From assembly GCA_021209875.1 (NCBI GenBank), contig JAGYVD010000006.1, positions 992,001-1,056,000 on the forward strand: DNA of 64,000 nucleotides, written 5' to 3'. Positions 1 to 10,599 of the stretch are shown one piece after another. Source of the DNA: Rosellinia necatrix. Lineage: Eukaryota; Ascomycota; Sordariomycetes; Xylariales; Xylariaceae. Position 1 is the stretch's first letter; each line of letters starts with the position of its first letter. The position numbers and the translations under genes were made by a program. The notes under the pieces are model-generated. The model made no database searches and had not been told where the DNA came from. It saw nothing but the letters and a program-made list of their open reading frames with translations.

Positions 1-1676
1 TAAGCTATGTAGCATTCATCTTACCTACAATTGCGTGGCTACGGTTTCTCGCCCATATCCTTTTGCACCCTGGAGGGAAGAGAGGTTGTTGGGACCGCGG
101 AACTCGTACGTCGACGCGGGGTGTCGAAGAGAACGTTTTACTAATGGTAGAGAATCTGTTCGGAATTGGAAAGCTATAAAGAGCAAATCGTAGGCAAGGG
201 TTTCAGTGCTATTGCTAAGTCGGCATACCCGGAAGCCGCATAACACGCCTTTGCCTCATCGCGTATATCCCACCATAGTTCGTTTTCCTGGGGTTAGAGA
301 TGTCTACTTTATAATTTGTATAGCGGCGAGTGAAAGATATTACATCAAGATAACTTGACTCTCTACATGTTTAGCTAACTTTGTTCATTGTGAACATTGA
401 AGAACAAGCTTTGCGCACTAAGAATACCATGGAAGACATCACACTTGCAGGTTAGTAACTTGAACGATGCGGGCAAATGCTCGAAACCATTTCTTACATA
501 CCCTTGATATTTTTTCTGATCATGGCCTGGAAGTTTTAGTAGGACCGATTTCGTCCCCAAATCCAAACCGTATTTTATGTTTTGAATTATAAGAAAACAA
601 CTATTAAATCTGTCTAGAATCAGCCGCTGCCGTGCGCTAGTCCTCCAAAAACCTGTTCGGAACGCTTATTCATGTTCGTGTTATTTCCATCTTGACTATA
701 TAATTAATTTTAGACTTAAACCATAAATAAACTCGATTGATAGACAGGTCTCATTTTATTTCCATGCTGTTGATTGAGGGCACCTAGGGTGTAGATGTCA
801 CCGTATCAGGGGCTTAGCCCCCAAGCTGGAATGGGCACTCCTAATTGAGGTTATCGAACTTCTCAAACTAGTAGTGGTTAGTCTTTGGCGCCATACGTCC
901 TCAATCAAACTATCAGCCTCAACCCCTCTAATTTCGTGTGTGGGCGCCAGCCCAAGCAGTGTGCCGTTTGAGAAAGACCTGGTGCATTTCCGTGTTGAGT
1001 GTCTGATGCCGTCCTGGGCCCCGGCGCTTACCAAAGGGAACCTTTCGAGCCCTGAGAACTGCGCATATCCAAATATTGGCAGAGGATCGGGGAGCACTAG
1101 GGAGGGTCTATAGACTGCAAAGGTGACTTTTTCCTGTATCGCGGTATAACCTAAGGCAGATTGGAAATAAGGAAGTCATACCACCGGAAAACATAGGCGG
1201 GTTGTATATTGCTCTGCGATAATGCGGTATATTAGTGGATATAAGTAAGCGGTCGTCGGTGTTCATAGTGGAGTTGCACTGCATTGCAAGCGCGAGGGGA
1301 AGGGGTTTGCTGGAAGCAGGTTGTGATATAATTTGTTATATATAACTAACTAACTAAATATAAATAGTTTTCTAATTAGGTACCTATGTAGGTATTTACC
1401 TAGAGAGAGAACTAATGTGAATGACATCCCTTATCTGTACAGGGCGCAATGAGAATCCTTATCGCTGCCCGGGATCGGAAACTCGCGGTTCAACACCAAG
1501 GTTTCGGCATCTCTTATCTATATAGTAGGGTAGGTAGGAGGTAGGTATATACCTATACTCTATTCAGATACTGGCTCTACCCTCAACCTCCTGAACGAGA
1601 TCAACGTCAACACGCTCCATAGTGAAATTAGAACTACTTGCCTCGTCAATCCCCACATCCTAGCTCAAAAAAGACC
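1..1676. other. intergenic, no gene recognised
   Basis: No reading frame here resembles a known family and none shows fungal codon use with plausible introns. Short TAGGTA/TACCTA clusters lie at about 1376-1402 and 1523-1556. The last 100 bases lead into the asparaginase start codon at 1677. Confidence 0.5.
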
Positions 1677-3229
1677 ATGGCTCCAGTTATGGCCGCAAAA
1701 GTGAAGCCTCGCATCATCATCCACGGCGGCGCCGGCAACATCAAACGTGAGAGCATGTCCGCGGATCAATATCAACAGTACCGGCACAGCCTCCTCAGCA
1801 TTGTACGTGCCAATGCATCCACCACGCGAGCCCTGTGATCGCCCCCCTGAGGCGCGTCAACTCACCGCCCCATACAGATAACATCGACCGACGCCTACAT
1901 GCAGACGCCGAAAGGCGCCCACGCCAAATCCCCCCTCTCGGCGCCCGAGTACCCGTCGGCGCTGGAGATCGCCACGTACGCCGTCGTGAAGCTGGAGAAT
2001 GACCCGCTCTTCAACTCGGGCCACGGCGCCGTCTTCACGCGCGACGGCATCAACGAGCTCGAGGCGTCCGTCATGGTGTCGCGGGGCTTTGCGAAGCGGG
2101 GCGTCGGCGTGACCGGGCTGCGGACGGTCAAGAACCCGATATTACTGGCGAAGGCCATGCTCGAGCACGGTGACAAGGACCTGCTCGGGGGCATGGGTGT
2201 AGGCCCGGTGGCGAACGGACCGCTCCTAGGCGAGGCGGAGGGTGCCGATTTGGATGTTCCTTCGGCCCAAGGACATACACTGGTTCATGGTAAATCGGCC
2301 GAAGCCTTGGCGAAGCAGTACGGGCTAGAGGCGGTCGATCCCAGCTACTTCTACACCCAGAAGCGTTGGGACGATCATATCCGTGGCCTGCAGAGGGAGA
2401 GGCAGGGCAAGGGGTACGCTCATTGGAGCGCCGACGAATATATCCCCCCAGGGGACTTGTGGTGCCGTTGCACTCGACGAAAACGGCGTTGTGTGTGTTG
2501 CGACCAGCACTGGCGGCATTACGAATAAGCTCACTGGCCGGATAGGTGACACGCCCGTGGTTGGCGCCGGTTTTTGGGCCGAGGAATGGTCCGAGCGGGG
2601 CGATCCGGGGCGATCCAAGCGCCGGTAAAGTATGGCCGGCGGTAGACCCGTGGGCTAGAGTGACGGGATTTCTGGAAATGCCGGGTCCAATCGTACAATT
2701 ATCATCCACTCTGTATACTCTCTTCGCTGATTGTCTGCCGACACCATTTATGTATAGCCCTATCGCTCCACACACGGCGTCCCGTCGAAATTACGGGAGC
2801 GGTGAGGATATAAAGGTCATACGGTCGACGGCAGTATCAGGTACAGGGAACGGGGATTCGTTTCTTAGAATTGCTGCTGCTAGATCGGTTGCTTCTATTG
2901 CGAGATGGGCTAGTGTAGCCGCCTCGGATGCAGTGAACCGTGTTGTAGGGCGTGGTGGCGAGCTGCAGCAAAGTGCCGGGTCGCGATGGGGCAAAGTAGG
3001 GGAGGGCGAAGGTGGCATGATCGGAATCGAGTGTGCCATCGCCAAGGATAAGTCGGGTGCTATGCTGTACTCGAGATCTGAAATACTTCAAGATCATAAC
3101 TGCGCTGGCATGTTCAGAGCGTGGATAAGAGACGATGGATTACCAGAGATGAAGATTTGGCATGGGGATGAGGATGAGTACTCTGAGACAGGGTCAGTCA
3201 CAGTCCCCAACGAAAAGTATGAGTCTTAA
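1677..3229 (+). pseudogene. threonine-type L-asparaginase / isoaspartyl peptidase relic (two frameshifts)
   Basis: This is the Ntn-hydrolase asparaginase family (threonine aspartase), which hydrolyses asparagine or isoaspartyl bonds after self-cleavage before a catalytic threonine. The ATG at 1677 (context GACCATGGC) opens exon 1 with the motif IIIHGGAGN. A 75-bp intron (1803-1877, GTACGT...ACAG) joins it in phase to exon 2, with NSGHGAVF and a nucleophile region reading [12 protein letters not shown] then ATSTGG. The C-terminal VSGTGNGDSFLR block is also present. The three blocks lie in three different frames. A C-run at 2444-2449 has one base too many, and an exact 10-bp tandem duplication at 2597-2616 shifts the frame again. 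Ignoring both would give one continuous frame of about 488 residues. The second C-rich lesion could be a sequencing error; the 10-bp duplication is less easily one. I infer a recent pseudogene. Confidence 0.85.
2597..2616 (+). repeat. 10-bp tandem duplication breaking the asparaginase frame
   Basis: The decamer GGGGCGATCC occurs twice in direct succession (2597-2606 and 2607-2616). Ten bases is not a multiple of three. Dropping one copy places the upstream ERGDP codons in frame with the downstream [12 protein letters not shown] codons, so this looks like a replication-slippage insertion. Confidence 0.85.
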
Positions 3230-5639
3230 TTGAGAGGAATGCGATCTATACCCTAGATGGTCGATTAGCGACTCAGCATAGCACGATATAGGGGCGAGGG
3301 TAAAGGCCGATAGTTGATAATATAACCATTCAATCGGCCGTCATCAGTATGTATTCACAAACCGAAATGTTGGTTCGGCGATCTAGTTATGCTGAGTAGA
3401 GGGGGGCTACAAATTCATCTCACCAGCGTCTATTTATCGTACAAACTAAACTGCTGCAAATATGCCTGGGATAATACTAAACTTGAGAGTGAGGCTGCGA
3501 GTTCGAAGGAGTGCGCCTTATTATTAGCAACTGTCGAGGGTGATGGGATTTGTTTCCAGAGTATGAACCACCTTGAAGTCTCGACCAACCATTGGCGAAG
3601 AAACCCGCGCTGACATTCATTCAATAGTTATGTGCTGCGCTGCGCGTCGGAAGGCGAGAAAGTCTTGTTGTACTTACGTAATAGCGCCATATGGGCCCTC
3701 CTGCTCCCGAATGCCCTTCTATCGCAATCAGAATGAGCAACCGAGCATTAGCAACCTGCATGTTGTTTGGCGTAATGCAAACATTAGAATTCTTCGATGA
3801 TATCTTCTTGATGCTTGTTGGGGTGCATGCTGGCAGATTGAATCATGGGTGCTGCCTTGGTAGGTTCAAGCGTAAATGGATAATGTTATACCCATCTAGA
3901 TGACGGTGCCAGATGGTGTCCCAATAGCGGCCGTTATACTCTCCGAAAACTTAGCGAATCTCGTTAACTTCTGTCTTAAGAATGATGTGGAGTTGACCCT
4001 GTAGAAACACTACCGAGAAGATAGCGGACGTGCTATAGATATTGAATTAAAAATCGGAGCGATGGGGAAAATATCCCATACTAGGTAGCTTGTGGCTGGC
4101 AAACAATATTAAACCCCGTCCTGTGCTCATCAACTTCTCTCTGCTGTTGCAAACACTCGTTGCCACATCAAAATCCCAGTTGATTAGCATAACCCTAGGA
4201 CAGGGGTCCCATGTATTATCCATTTTGGTTTAATACGTATAAAGCGGTGCTAAGACGGACATTAAAAAACGTGAAGGGTTCGGTTTTGGTTGTTGGTAGG
4301 GCCAGGACTACTCAAGCCGTCTCTCGCAAGTACAAGCAAATAGAAATAAGATACCGTATCAGGTGAAAGATGCGCCCGATGATCAAGGCGGACTGGCTGA
4401 AATAGCTGATCGTGTAGGTAGTCCGTAAATTTCGTCGTCGGATAGGAGGCGCATTTGTATTTACAAACAAGATTTTTGAATAGTAAGATTCATCTGACAG
4501 GTATACCTAATGTTACCTCAGAGGGATATATGCACTGACCATATTTATATTAGCGCCACATAGTACCTATTCTGGACAGGTACATATCTACATAAAGACC
4601 CACTCGCTAGATATAGCCGCTAGCCGCGCAAAGAATCACTCTTTACAGGCTAGTTTGCCGCGGCAGATCCGCAATCGAGCATTGCGCTATGCTGCTTTAG
4701 ATAAAATGGCACAACCGGGGTGGTTATCCTGGTTTATGCAATATATGTAGCCGCAAAAATATTTAGAACTTGGGTTGTAGGTTGCTTACTTACCTATTCC
4801 TGTACCGACTTAACCTCCAAAACTAAGTACCTACTCAGGTATGGATCCCGTCTAAGACAAATTATTTTATCCGCGACAGGCAGAGATAAATCCGCGGGTT
4901 GACGACATGCCTCTCATTAATTTCGTCATTGATCCTCTCATTTCAACTCACCTCAAGATAGACCGCGCATTTTTCGCCCACAGCCGACCTCGGCCTCCTC
5001 GACCCGACCGTCTAGGCAATTCTGATTGGATAAGACATGTGATGTGGCCTTATAGTAATACTACGACTCAGCTCCCTTGTTGCGGTGAGTGGTCCCGATA
5101 CCAACTCTGCCTGCGCTATCTTAGCAGCGGCTGGTTACATTGAGGGGGTTTATTCCGTATAGAGAATACCAAGAATCAGAACGAATGACTTCAGCTCGGG
5201 GGACTGTCCTCTGTCTGTGCCCAATTCGAGGCAGTTTGAGGATGTGGAGGGATTGCTTCCGACTCTTGGGCCAAAACGACCAAAGGTCTGAGGCGAAGGT
5301 GCAACGAGCCGCTCTTGATGGGACGACGCCCCGATTTTCAGCTCATAATTGGGCGGTTGCCGATCGATAGTATCAGCCATCACACCGATACATACCAGTT
5401 TGCTCTCGTGAGCATTTTTTCGTATCTTAGACAAGCCAATCAAACATGCATGTAGGTAGCCTTGGTATTTTCACTGAGGCGCTGTGAGATATATAATTGA
5501 CGCCCTGGTCACCCACCGTCCGTCCCCGGTACCTTCAATCTTCAACGGACATGTACTCTCTCTCTCTCTCTACCTGCCCGACCATTCGTTGACAGTCCCA
5601 TCCTTTGCTGCCTACAACCGCCCAGCTTCATCTTTCAAC
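3230..5639. other. intergenic, no gene recognised
   Basis: This 2.4-kb stretch is of average to AT-rich composition. Its short reading frames (for example 3389-3613 and 4907-5143) have no recognisable motif and no consistent intron signals. A CT-rich run at about 5555-5570 precedes the small candidate gene at 5640. Confidence 0.5.
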
Positions 5640-5900
5640 ATGGCTGTGGGGGTCATCCAGGCAGCAAATGGCTGCACGGGCTGCGAAAAGATGAGAGTTG
5701 ATCAAGAAGAACTCGAGAAGATCGAGAACGACGAGGATCCATCGTCTGATGAGAGAGTGAGTCACGACTTAGGTACGTTGACTGTTTTCAGAACACCTAC
5801 ACCCACCTACGCGTGCGGTTTTGGGATCCAGTTGCGAGAGTCGACGAGCGGCCACCTAGCCTACCTGATTTATTCCCCGTTCCTGGCTTCCATGTGTTAG
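5640..5900 (+). CDS. small hypothetical protein or first exon (uncertain)
   Basis: The ATG at 5640 has a good fungal context (TTTCAACATGGC) and follows a CT-rich leader of the kind found before ascomycete genes. The first 45 residues are hydrophilic and acidic, with a CTGCEK motif and an EELEKIENDEDPSSDE stretch. A possible donor, GTACGT, lies at about 5773, so residues after position 44 may really be intron. I recognise no family. It lies 0.5-0.8 kb upstream of dug2 on the same strand and could be an unrelated short gene, an upstream exon or a remnant. Confidence 0.25.
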   Translation: MAVGVIQAANGCTGCEKMRVDQEELEKIENDEDPSSDERVSHDLGTLTVFRTPTPTYACGFGIQLRESTSGHLAYLIYSPFLASMC

Positions 5901-6408
5901 TCACGCAGGGAATTTATTTGCCCACCTATTCTCTTGCCCTGGGAATTGGCCTGGACCAGAACTCAGAGCTGGGAAAGCGAGGTGATTGGCTCGGTGGGAT
6001 CTAACTACCGTCGCGGGGCGTTGACGGATGCCCTGGTTCTGCGGTATTAGTGCATGATCCCCTATTCGCCTAGGCCGCCTAGGCTACTACCTACCTAGTG
6101 CCTAGTGCCCAGCAGCACATGGGGTCGGGGGCGCGCTAAACCCCCATTCAGGCCCTACTGGCGATCCCCACGTCCCACGTTCCGCACCCCCACGCTTGGC
6201 CCATCTTCCATGCATTGCTACCACATTGGTGTTAGGTACCACATGGGCCCCAACACGTCACATCGCATCATATCCTTGACCAACCCGAATTTTCAATTTT
6301 CAACTTTCAACTCTATTTTTGACGTTTTGACATTTGGTCCCGGTTTGCCGGACATGCAGAGGCGCCGCGAAGAAACAACTGACAGGTCACACATGATTCC
6401 CAGGCAAC

Positions 6409-9162
6409 ATGCCACCCGTATCGATCGCATCCGCCCCGTCGCCGATTGTCGAAGTGCCTCCCCATACCACTCCGCAGCTCGTTCACACGCTCAAACATGA
6501 GAGCTCTGTGCTCACCCTCGTGGTCGGGGATGATAACATCTACGCCGGTACCCAGAATGGCGAGATAGTCGTCTGGTCTCTTGCCGACTTCCAGCCCGTC
6601 CACCGCATCCAAGCCCACAAGCGCAGCGTCATGAGCCTCTTCCTCTCCGACGATCGGAGTCTTCTCTTTTCCAGCGCCAGCGACCCCATCGTCAACGTCT
6701 GGTGCCCAAGGACTATGAATCGCCTCTATGAGATCTATAGCACCAATGACTCTTTCGGCGATATCTTCTCCGTTGCCTACTCCTCCCAGCACGAGACCGT
6801 CTACTATGGTGCCCAGAATACCTCGATTCAGTGGGCCAGTCTCAAGGACCCCAACCGCCGCGTGTCCAACGACTCCGCAAGCCATCCTGATCGCCGGAAC
6901 CACCGATTTTTCGATTCCAGGGCGGTCGGTGGTGCCAGCACCCCTCGGCCCACCGATGAGCGCTACGACCTCATCCCCCGATCTCACGCCGTATTGGAGA
7001 CGGACAAGAGAGCGAACAAGATGTTTGCCCATTTTGGCTATGTGTACTGCATGCTGATAACCAAGGGTGCAACAGCCTATACGAAGCCGGAAGACGACAT
7101 CCTCATCTCTGGCGGCGGTGATGGCACTATCAAAGCCTGGAAACTGGGCGGTAAAGAGATCGGACCAGACGGTTATGAAACAGGACTCGAAGAAATAATG
7201 GTCCTCGGGGAAGACGATGCGAACTCGGTTATGTCAATCTCTGTGGACGGCTCCTTTCTGTATAGCGGCAAATTGGACGGGGTTATCGAGCTCTGGGACC
7301 TAGACACAAAGCAGAAGCTAAGGGTCATCAAAGCCCACAAGGGAGACGTCATGTCCATCCAAATGGGCTGGGGCTACCTGTGGAGCGCTGCCCGCTCAGG
7401 GACTGTCAGTGTAGGTCAAACTCACGCCCATGCTACCGTCTGTTGGCGCTTCTTTGTTGTATTGACACTCTTCTACTACTAGAAACACAGCACAGCGCAT
7501 TACGGAAAATACGAATCAGAAGCATCGCAGGACGTTAGTCAAAAGTACCAATGCTTGACACAATGGAAAGCACACAACGGAAAAATCCTGTCATCGGCTA
7601 TCACCACCTACCAGGAGAAGCAGCTCTACATATCTGGCGCTAACGACAGTAATGTGGTGATTTGGTTACTTCCATGCCAATCGTTTCCAGAACAACCTAT
7701 TCCAGAACAGAACGAAGACGTGATGATCACATCTCTGCGCGAGTTTGTGTCCTACAAAACTGTCTCGTCCCGGGCCGAGTATGCTGAAGACTGTCGTAGA
7801 GGTGCCTCCTTTTTGCGTGGTCTCTTCAGAAAGCTAGGTGGTGATGTCGAAATGCTCAGTGCAGACGACAAGCTCCATCACCCCGTTGTATTCGCTAAAT
7901 TTAGTGGGAAAGCGTCACCGGCCGAGCAACGCAAGAGAATCATGTTTTACGGGCATTATGACGTCGTTCCAGCAGATACCAGAAAGGGGAAGTGGGAAAC
8001 CGACCCCTTCCAACTCACCGGGTTCAACGGATATCTGTATGGCCGTGGTGTTAGTGATAATAAGGGACCGATCATGGCTGCCCTGTACGCGGTTACGGAT
8101 TTGATGCAGGCAAAATCGCTAGACTCCGATATCGTGTTCTTGATTGAAGGACAAGAGGAATCCGGATCCCGCGGCTTCAAGGAGACAATACGCAAATATA
8201 AAGAACGTATTGGCCATATTGATTACATCCTACTAGCGAACAGTTATTGGTTAGATGACGAGACACCGTGTTTAACATACGGCTTGCGCGGCGTCATGCA
8301 CGCTACTGTATGCGTTGAGTCCAAGAATCCGGATCTCCATTCCGGTGTTGATGGCTCTTTCATGGTCAACGAGCCGTTGTCAGACCTGATGATGGTACTA
8401 GCCAAGTTGAAAGGCCCTCGCAATCGCGTCATGCTCCCTGGGTTTTATGATGGGATTCTGCCATTGACAGCTGAAGAGGAGGCTCGATATGACGACATTT
8501 TGTCAGTGCTTATGGAACAGGGCAAAGGCAGGGATCGAATCCCTGCCGAAACTCTCAAAGCTAGTCTAATGGCTCGATGGCGGGAACCCAACCTCACACA
8601 CCATAAGGTCAAAGTTTCGGGTCCAGACGGAAGCTTGATAAGCAGCCATGCAAGCGCTAAGATTAGCGTGCGGCTAGTTCCCGGTCAAGAGGTTGAGGAT
8701 GTTACGAGTTCCCTTACATCCTTCTTGGAACACGAGTTTGAAAGCCTCGAATCTGATAACAAGTTCAGCATCGAGATCGACGAGCAGGCCGAACCATGGC
8801 TAGGCGACCCCAGCAGCTATATTTTCCGCACCATTGAAGATGCAATAGTGAAAGCATGGGATCCCCTCTTCTCCAGGAGATCCAGTAAGTGCGCTTCTGT
8901 CCCAGAGACTGGGATAGAGGAATCCCATCCAAATGGAGGGTATCCGAAGGGGAGATGCGCGAAACTAGGTCGGCCCCTATATATCAGAGAAGGTGGCTCC
9001 ATTCCTGCCATCAGATTTCTCGAAAAGGAATTCAATGCCCCAGCCGCACATCTGCCGTGCGGACAGGCATCTGACTCCGCCCATCTTGATAACGAGAGGC
9101 TTCGAGTTCTCAATATCTTCAAAAGCCGGGAGATATTCAGATACGTATTTCGAAAACTATAA
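6409..9162 (+). CDS. dug2: glutathione-degradation di/tripeptidase DUG2 (WD40 + M20 peptidase)
   Basis: Dug2 is the peptidase-scaffold subunit of the cytosolic Dug2-Dug3 complex, which starts gamma-glutamyl-transpeptidase-independent breakdown of glutathione. The first half carries WD40-type repeats (IVVWSL, VNVWCP, IKAWKL, IELWDL, NVVIWLL). The second half is a complete M20 metallopeptidase: YGHYDVVPAD, GRGVSDNKGP, EGQEESGSRG, DLHSGVDG and a closing LPCGQASDSAHLDNERL. Exon 1 ends at 7410, and intron 7411-7482 (GTAGGT...CTAG, 72 bp) is phase 0. A second intron at 8885-8968 (GTAAGT...CTAG, 84 bp) has no stop and a length divisible by three. Removing it gives SRPLYIREGG, closer to the family, and an 865-residue protein against 893 if retained. 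The start at 6409 (AACATGCC) precedes LVHTLKHE, the usual Dug2 beginning. Frame and motifs are intact. Confidence 0.93.
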
Positions 9163-9393
9163 ATACTACGTCGGTCTGTTCACGATTTACTCTCGGCTTC
9201 GGGCTACATGATAGCAACATCAAAGTCCAACGGTTATTATGGGCATGATTATGGGAGTTGGAGGTGTTCGTTAGACTGAATGTAGCAATATAGATACCCA
9301 TCTGCGTACGTAAGCGAGATATCCAGAAATCCCGAAGGTTCAAGTTGCAAGATAAATACATAATCCCAACCTCGATGATAGATGACTAGGCCT

Positions 9394-10599
9394 TTAATAA
9401 TGACCCCTCCGCGATCGCCGGCGAGGCGCAGGCCGCGGGGGCCTCTGGTAATCATCGTCAGCGGCGGCGGCGACGCCCACGCGGTCATCCTCCCCGCCGC
9501 CCTGCAACGCCCAACGCAGATGTAAGTACCAACGCCGCACGCACCAGAGGACGCCCTCGCGCCCGCCGCGCCCGCCGCCCCCGCGCCTCATACCGCCCCG
9601 AGCTCCCTCCGCCCCTGCCCCCGCGCTCCGCCGGTTCCCCGGAGGGGGGACCTCTCGCACCTCGATCTGGACCGCGCCGCTGCGCGGGAAGACGTAGGGA
9701 GGAACAGTAGCGGCGGCGGAGACGGGAGGAGGTCTGCTCGCCGGTGCGGGCGCGATGGTGGACGCTGCCCCTCTACGCTGCTGCTGCTGCTGCTGTTGCT
9801 GCTGCTGTTGCTGTTGGTGGTGATGGTACTGCTGGTGGTGCCAGTGCTGATGCTGATGATGGTGATGGTGGCGGCTGCTGCTGCTGCTGCTGCCGGGGCG
9901 AGGCGACGGCGCGCGGCGTCGACGCCGGCGGCGGGGGCCTGGTAAGGGCGTGGGGGAGGAGAGGGGGGGGAGGGGCGAGGAAAAGGAGGAGGAGGAGGAG
10001 GAGCTTCTGCCTAAGCCGCCCGAGGCACGAAGGCTGAAGAACTTCACTCTCGCCTCGTGGGACGCCCCGGCTCGCTTGGCGTCGTCGCCGTCGCCGTCGC
10101 CGTCGTCGCCGTCGTGGGCGGGCAGCCCCGGCTGCGGATCCGCGTGCTGTCTGGATACGGATCCGCGCGGGGATCTGCTATCGGACTTGGAATCGGGCTC
10201 GGGCTCGGGCGCGTGGGCGTGAGCGTGGGTGTAGGTGTGGTTCTCGTCGATGCTTGGTCGCGCTGACGTTGGCGCCGGCTCGGGACTTCGTCTGTCGCCT
10301 TGCGGCGAGGGTCTAGGTTCCAGTCCTAGTCCTAGTCCTAGTCCTAGCCCCAGCCCCAGTCCCAGCCCTGGCGAGGGTGCCGATGATGGCTTTGGCGATG
10401 GCGATAGCGAATCGGCTCGCGAGGCCGTGTTCGAAGGCCGGCACGAACACGGGGGCGGGTAGTATATCATCCTGCTCCCGTCCATGGCGTCGATGAGGAC
10501 CGAGCTGCGCCGCGATCGGAGGTGCGGCGCTGCTCCATGCTCGTTCGGCTGGGTCGTGGAATGCCTCGTGGAGGCGGGCGGAGGGTACGCGGCGGACAT
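9394..10599 (-). CDS. low-complexity hypothetical protein (Gly-Leu, His, Gln tracts)
   Basis: A single open frame of 401 codons starts at 10599 with MSAAYPPPAST. It contains a GL dipeptide tract, charged and Ser/Pro-rich stretches, a His-rich segment and a polyglutamine run of about 14 residues. I recognise no domain. The N-terminal part (SSVLIDAMDGSRMIYYPPP) looks like real protein. The last 80 residues, rich in Gly/Arg/Trp, may be read through an unspliced intron. The GC-rich trinucleotide repeats keep several frames open on both strands, so frame openness is weak evidence. If real, it resembles disordered fungal regulatory or scaffold proteins, but no function can be assigned. Confidence 0.4.
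   Translation of the reverse strand: MSAAYPPPASTRHSTTQPNEHGAAPHLRSRRSSVLIDAMDGSRMIYYPPPCSCRPSNTASRADSLSPSPKPSSAPSPGLGLGLGLGLGLGLGLEPRPSPQGDRRSPEPAPTSARPSIDENHTYTHAHAHAPEPEPDSKSDSRSPRGSVSRQHADPQPGLPAHDGDDGDGDGDDAKRAGASHEARVKFFSLRASGGLGRSSSSSSSFSSPLPPLSSPTPLPGPRRRRRRRAPSPRPGSSSSSSRHHHHHQHQHWHHQQYHHHQQQQQQQQQQQQQRRGAASTIAPAPASRPPPVSAAATVPPYVFPRSGAVQIEVREVPPPGNRRSAGAGAEGARGGMRRGGGGRGGREGVLWCVRRWYLHLRWALQGGGEDDRVGVAAAADDDYQRPPRPAPRRRSRRGHY
9778..9815 (-). repeat. CTG/CAG microsatellite
   Basis: A trinucleotide run (CTG with occasional TTG) encodes the polyglutamine tract of the minus-strand hypothetical protein. GTG/GAT repeats encoding histidines continue from it to about 9872. Confidence 0.85.
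10322..10369 (-). repeat. hexanucleotide CCTAGT/CCCAGC tandem repeat
   Basis: About eight 6-bp units (CCTAGT, then CCCAGC variants) encode a Gly-Leu dipeptide tract on the minus strand. Because the unit is a multiple of three, length changes would keep the frame. Confidence 0.85.

Noticed and set aside
2625..2658. A very short intron (GT at 2625, AG at 2658) to explain the second asparaginase frame change
   Set aside because: Thirty-four bases is below normal fungal intron length, and the 10-bp tandem duplication explains the shift exactly.
2128..2775. 215-codon minus-strand frame opposite the asparaginase relic
   Set aside because: It covers conserved asparaginase sequence on the other strand and has no motif of its own.
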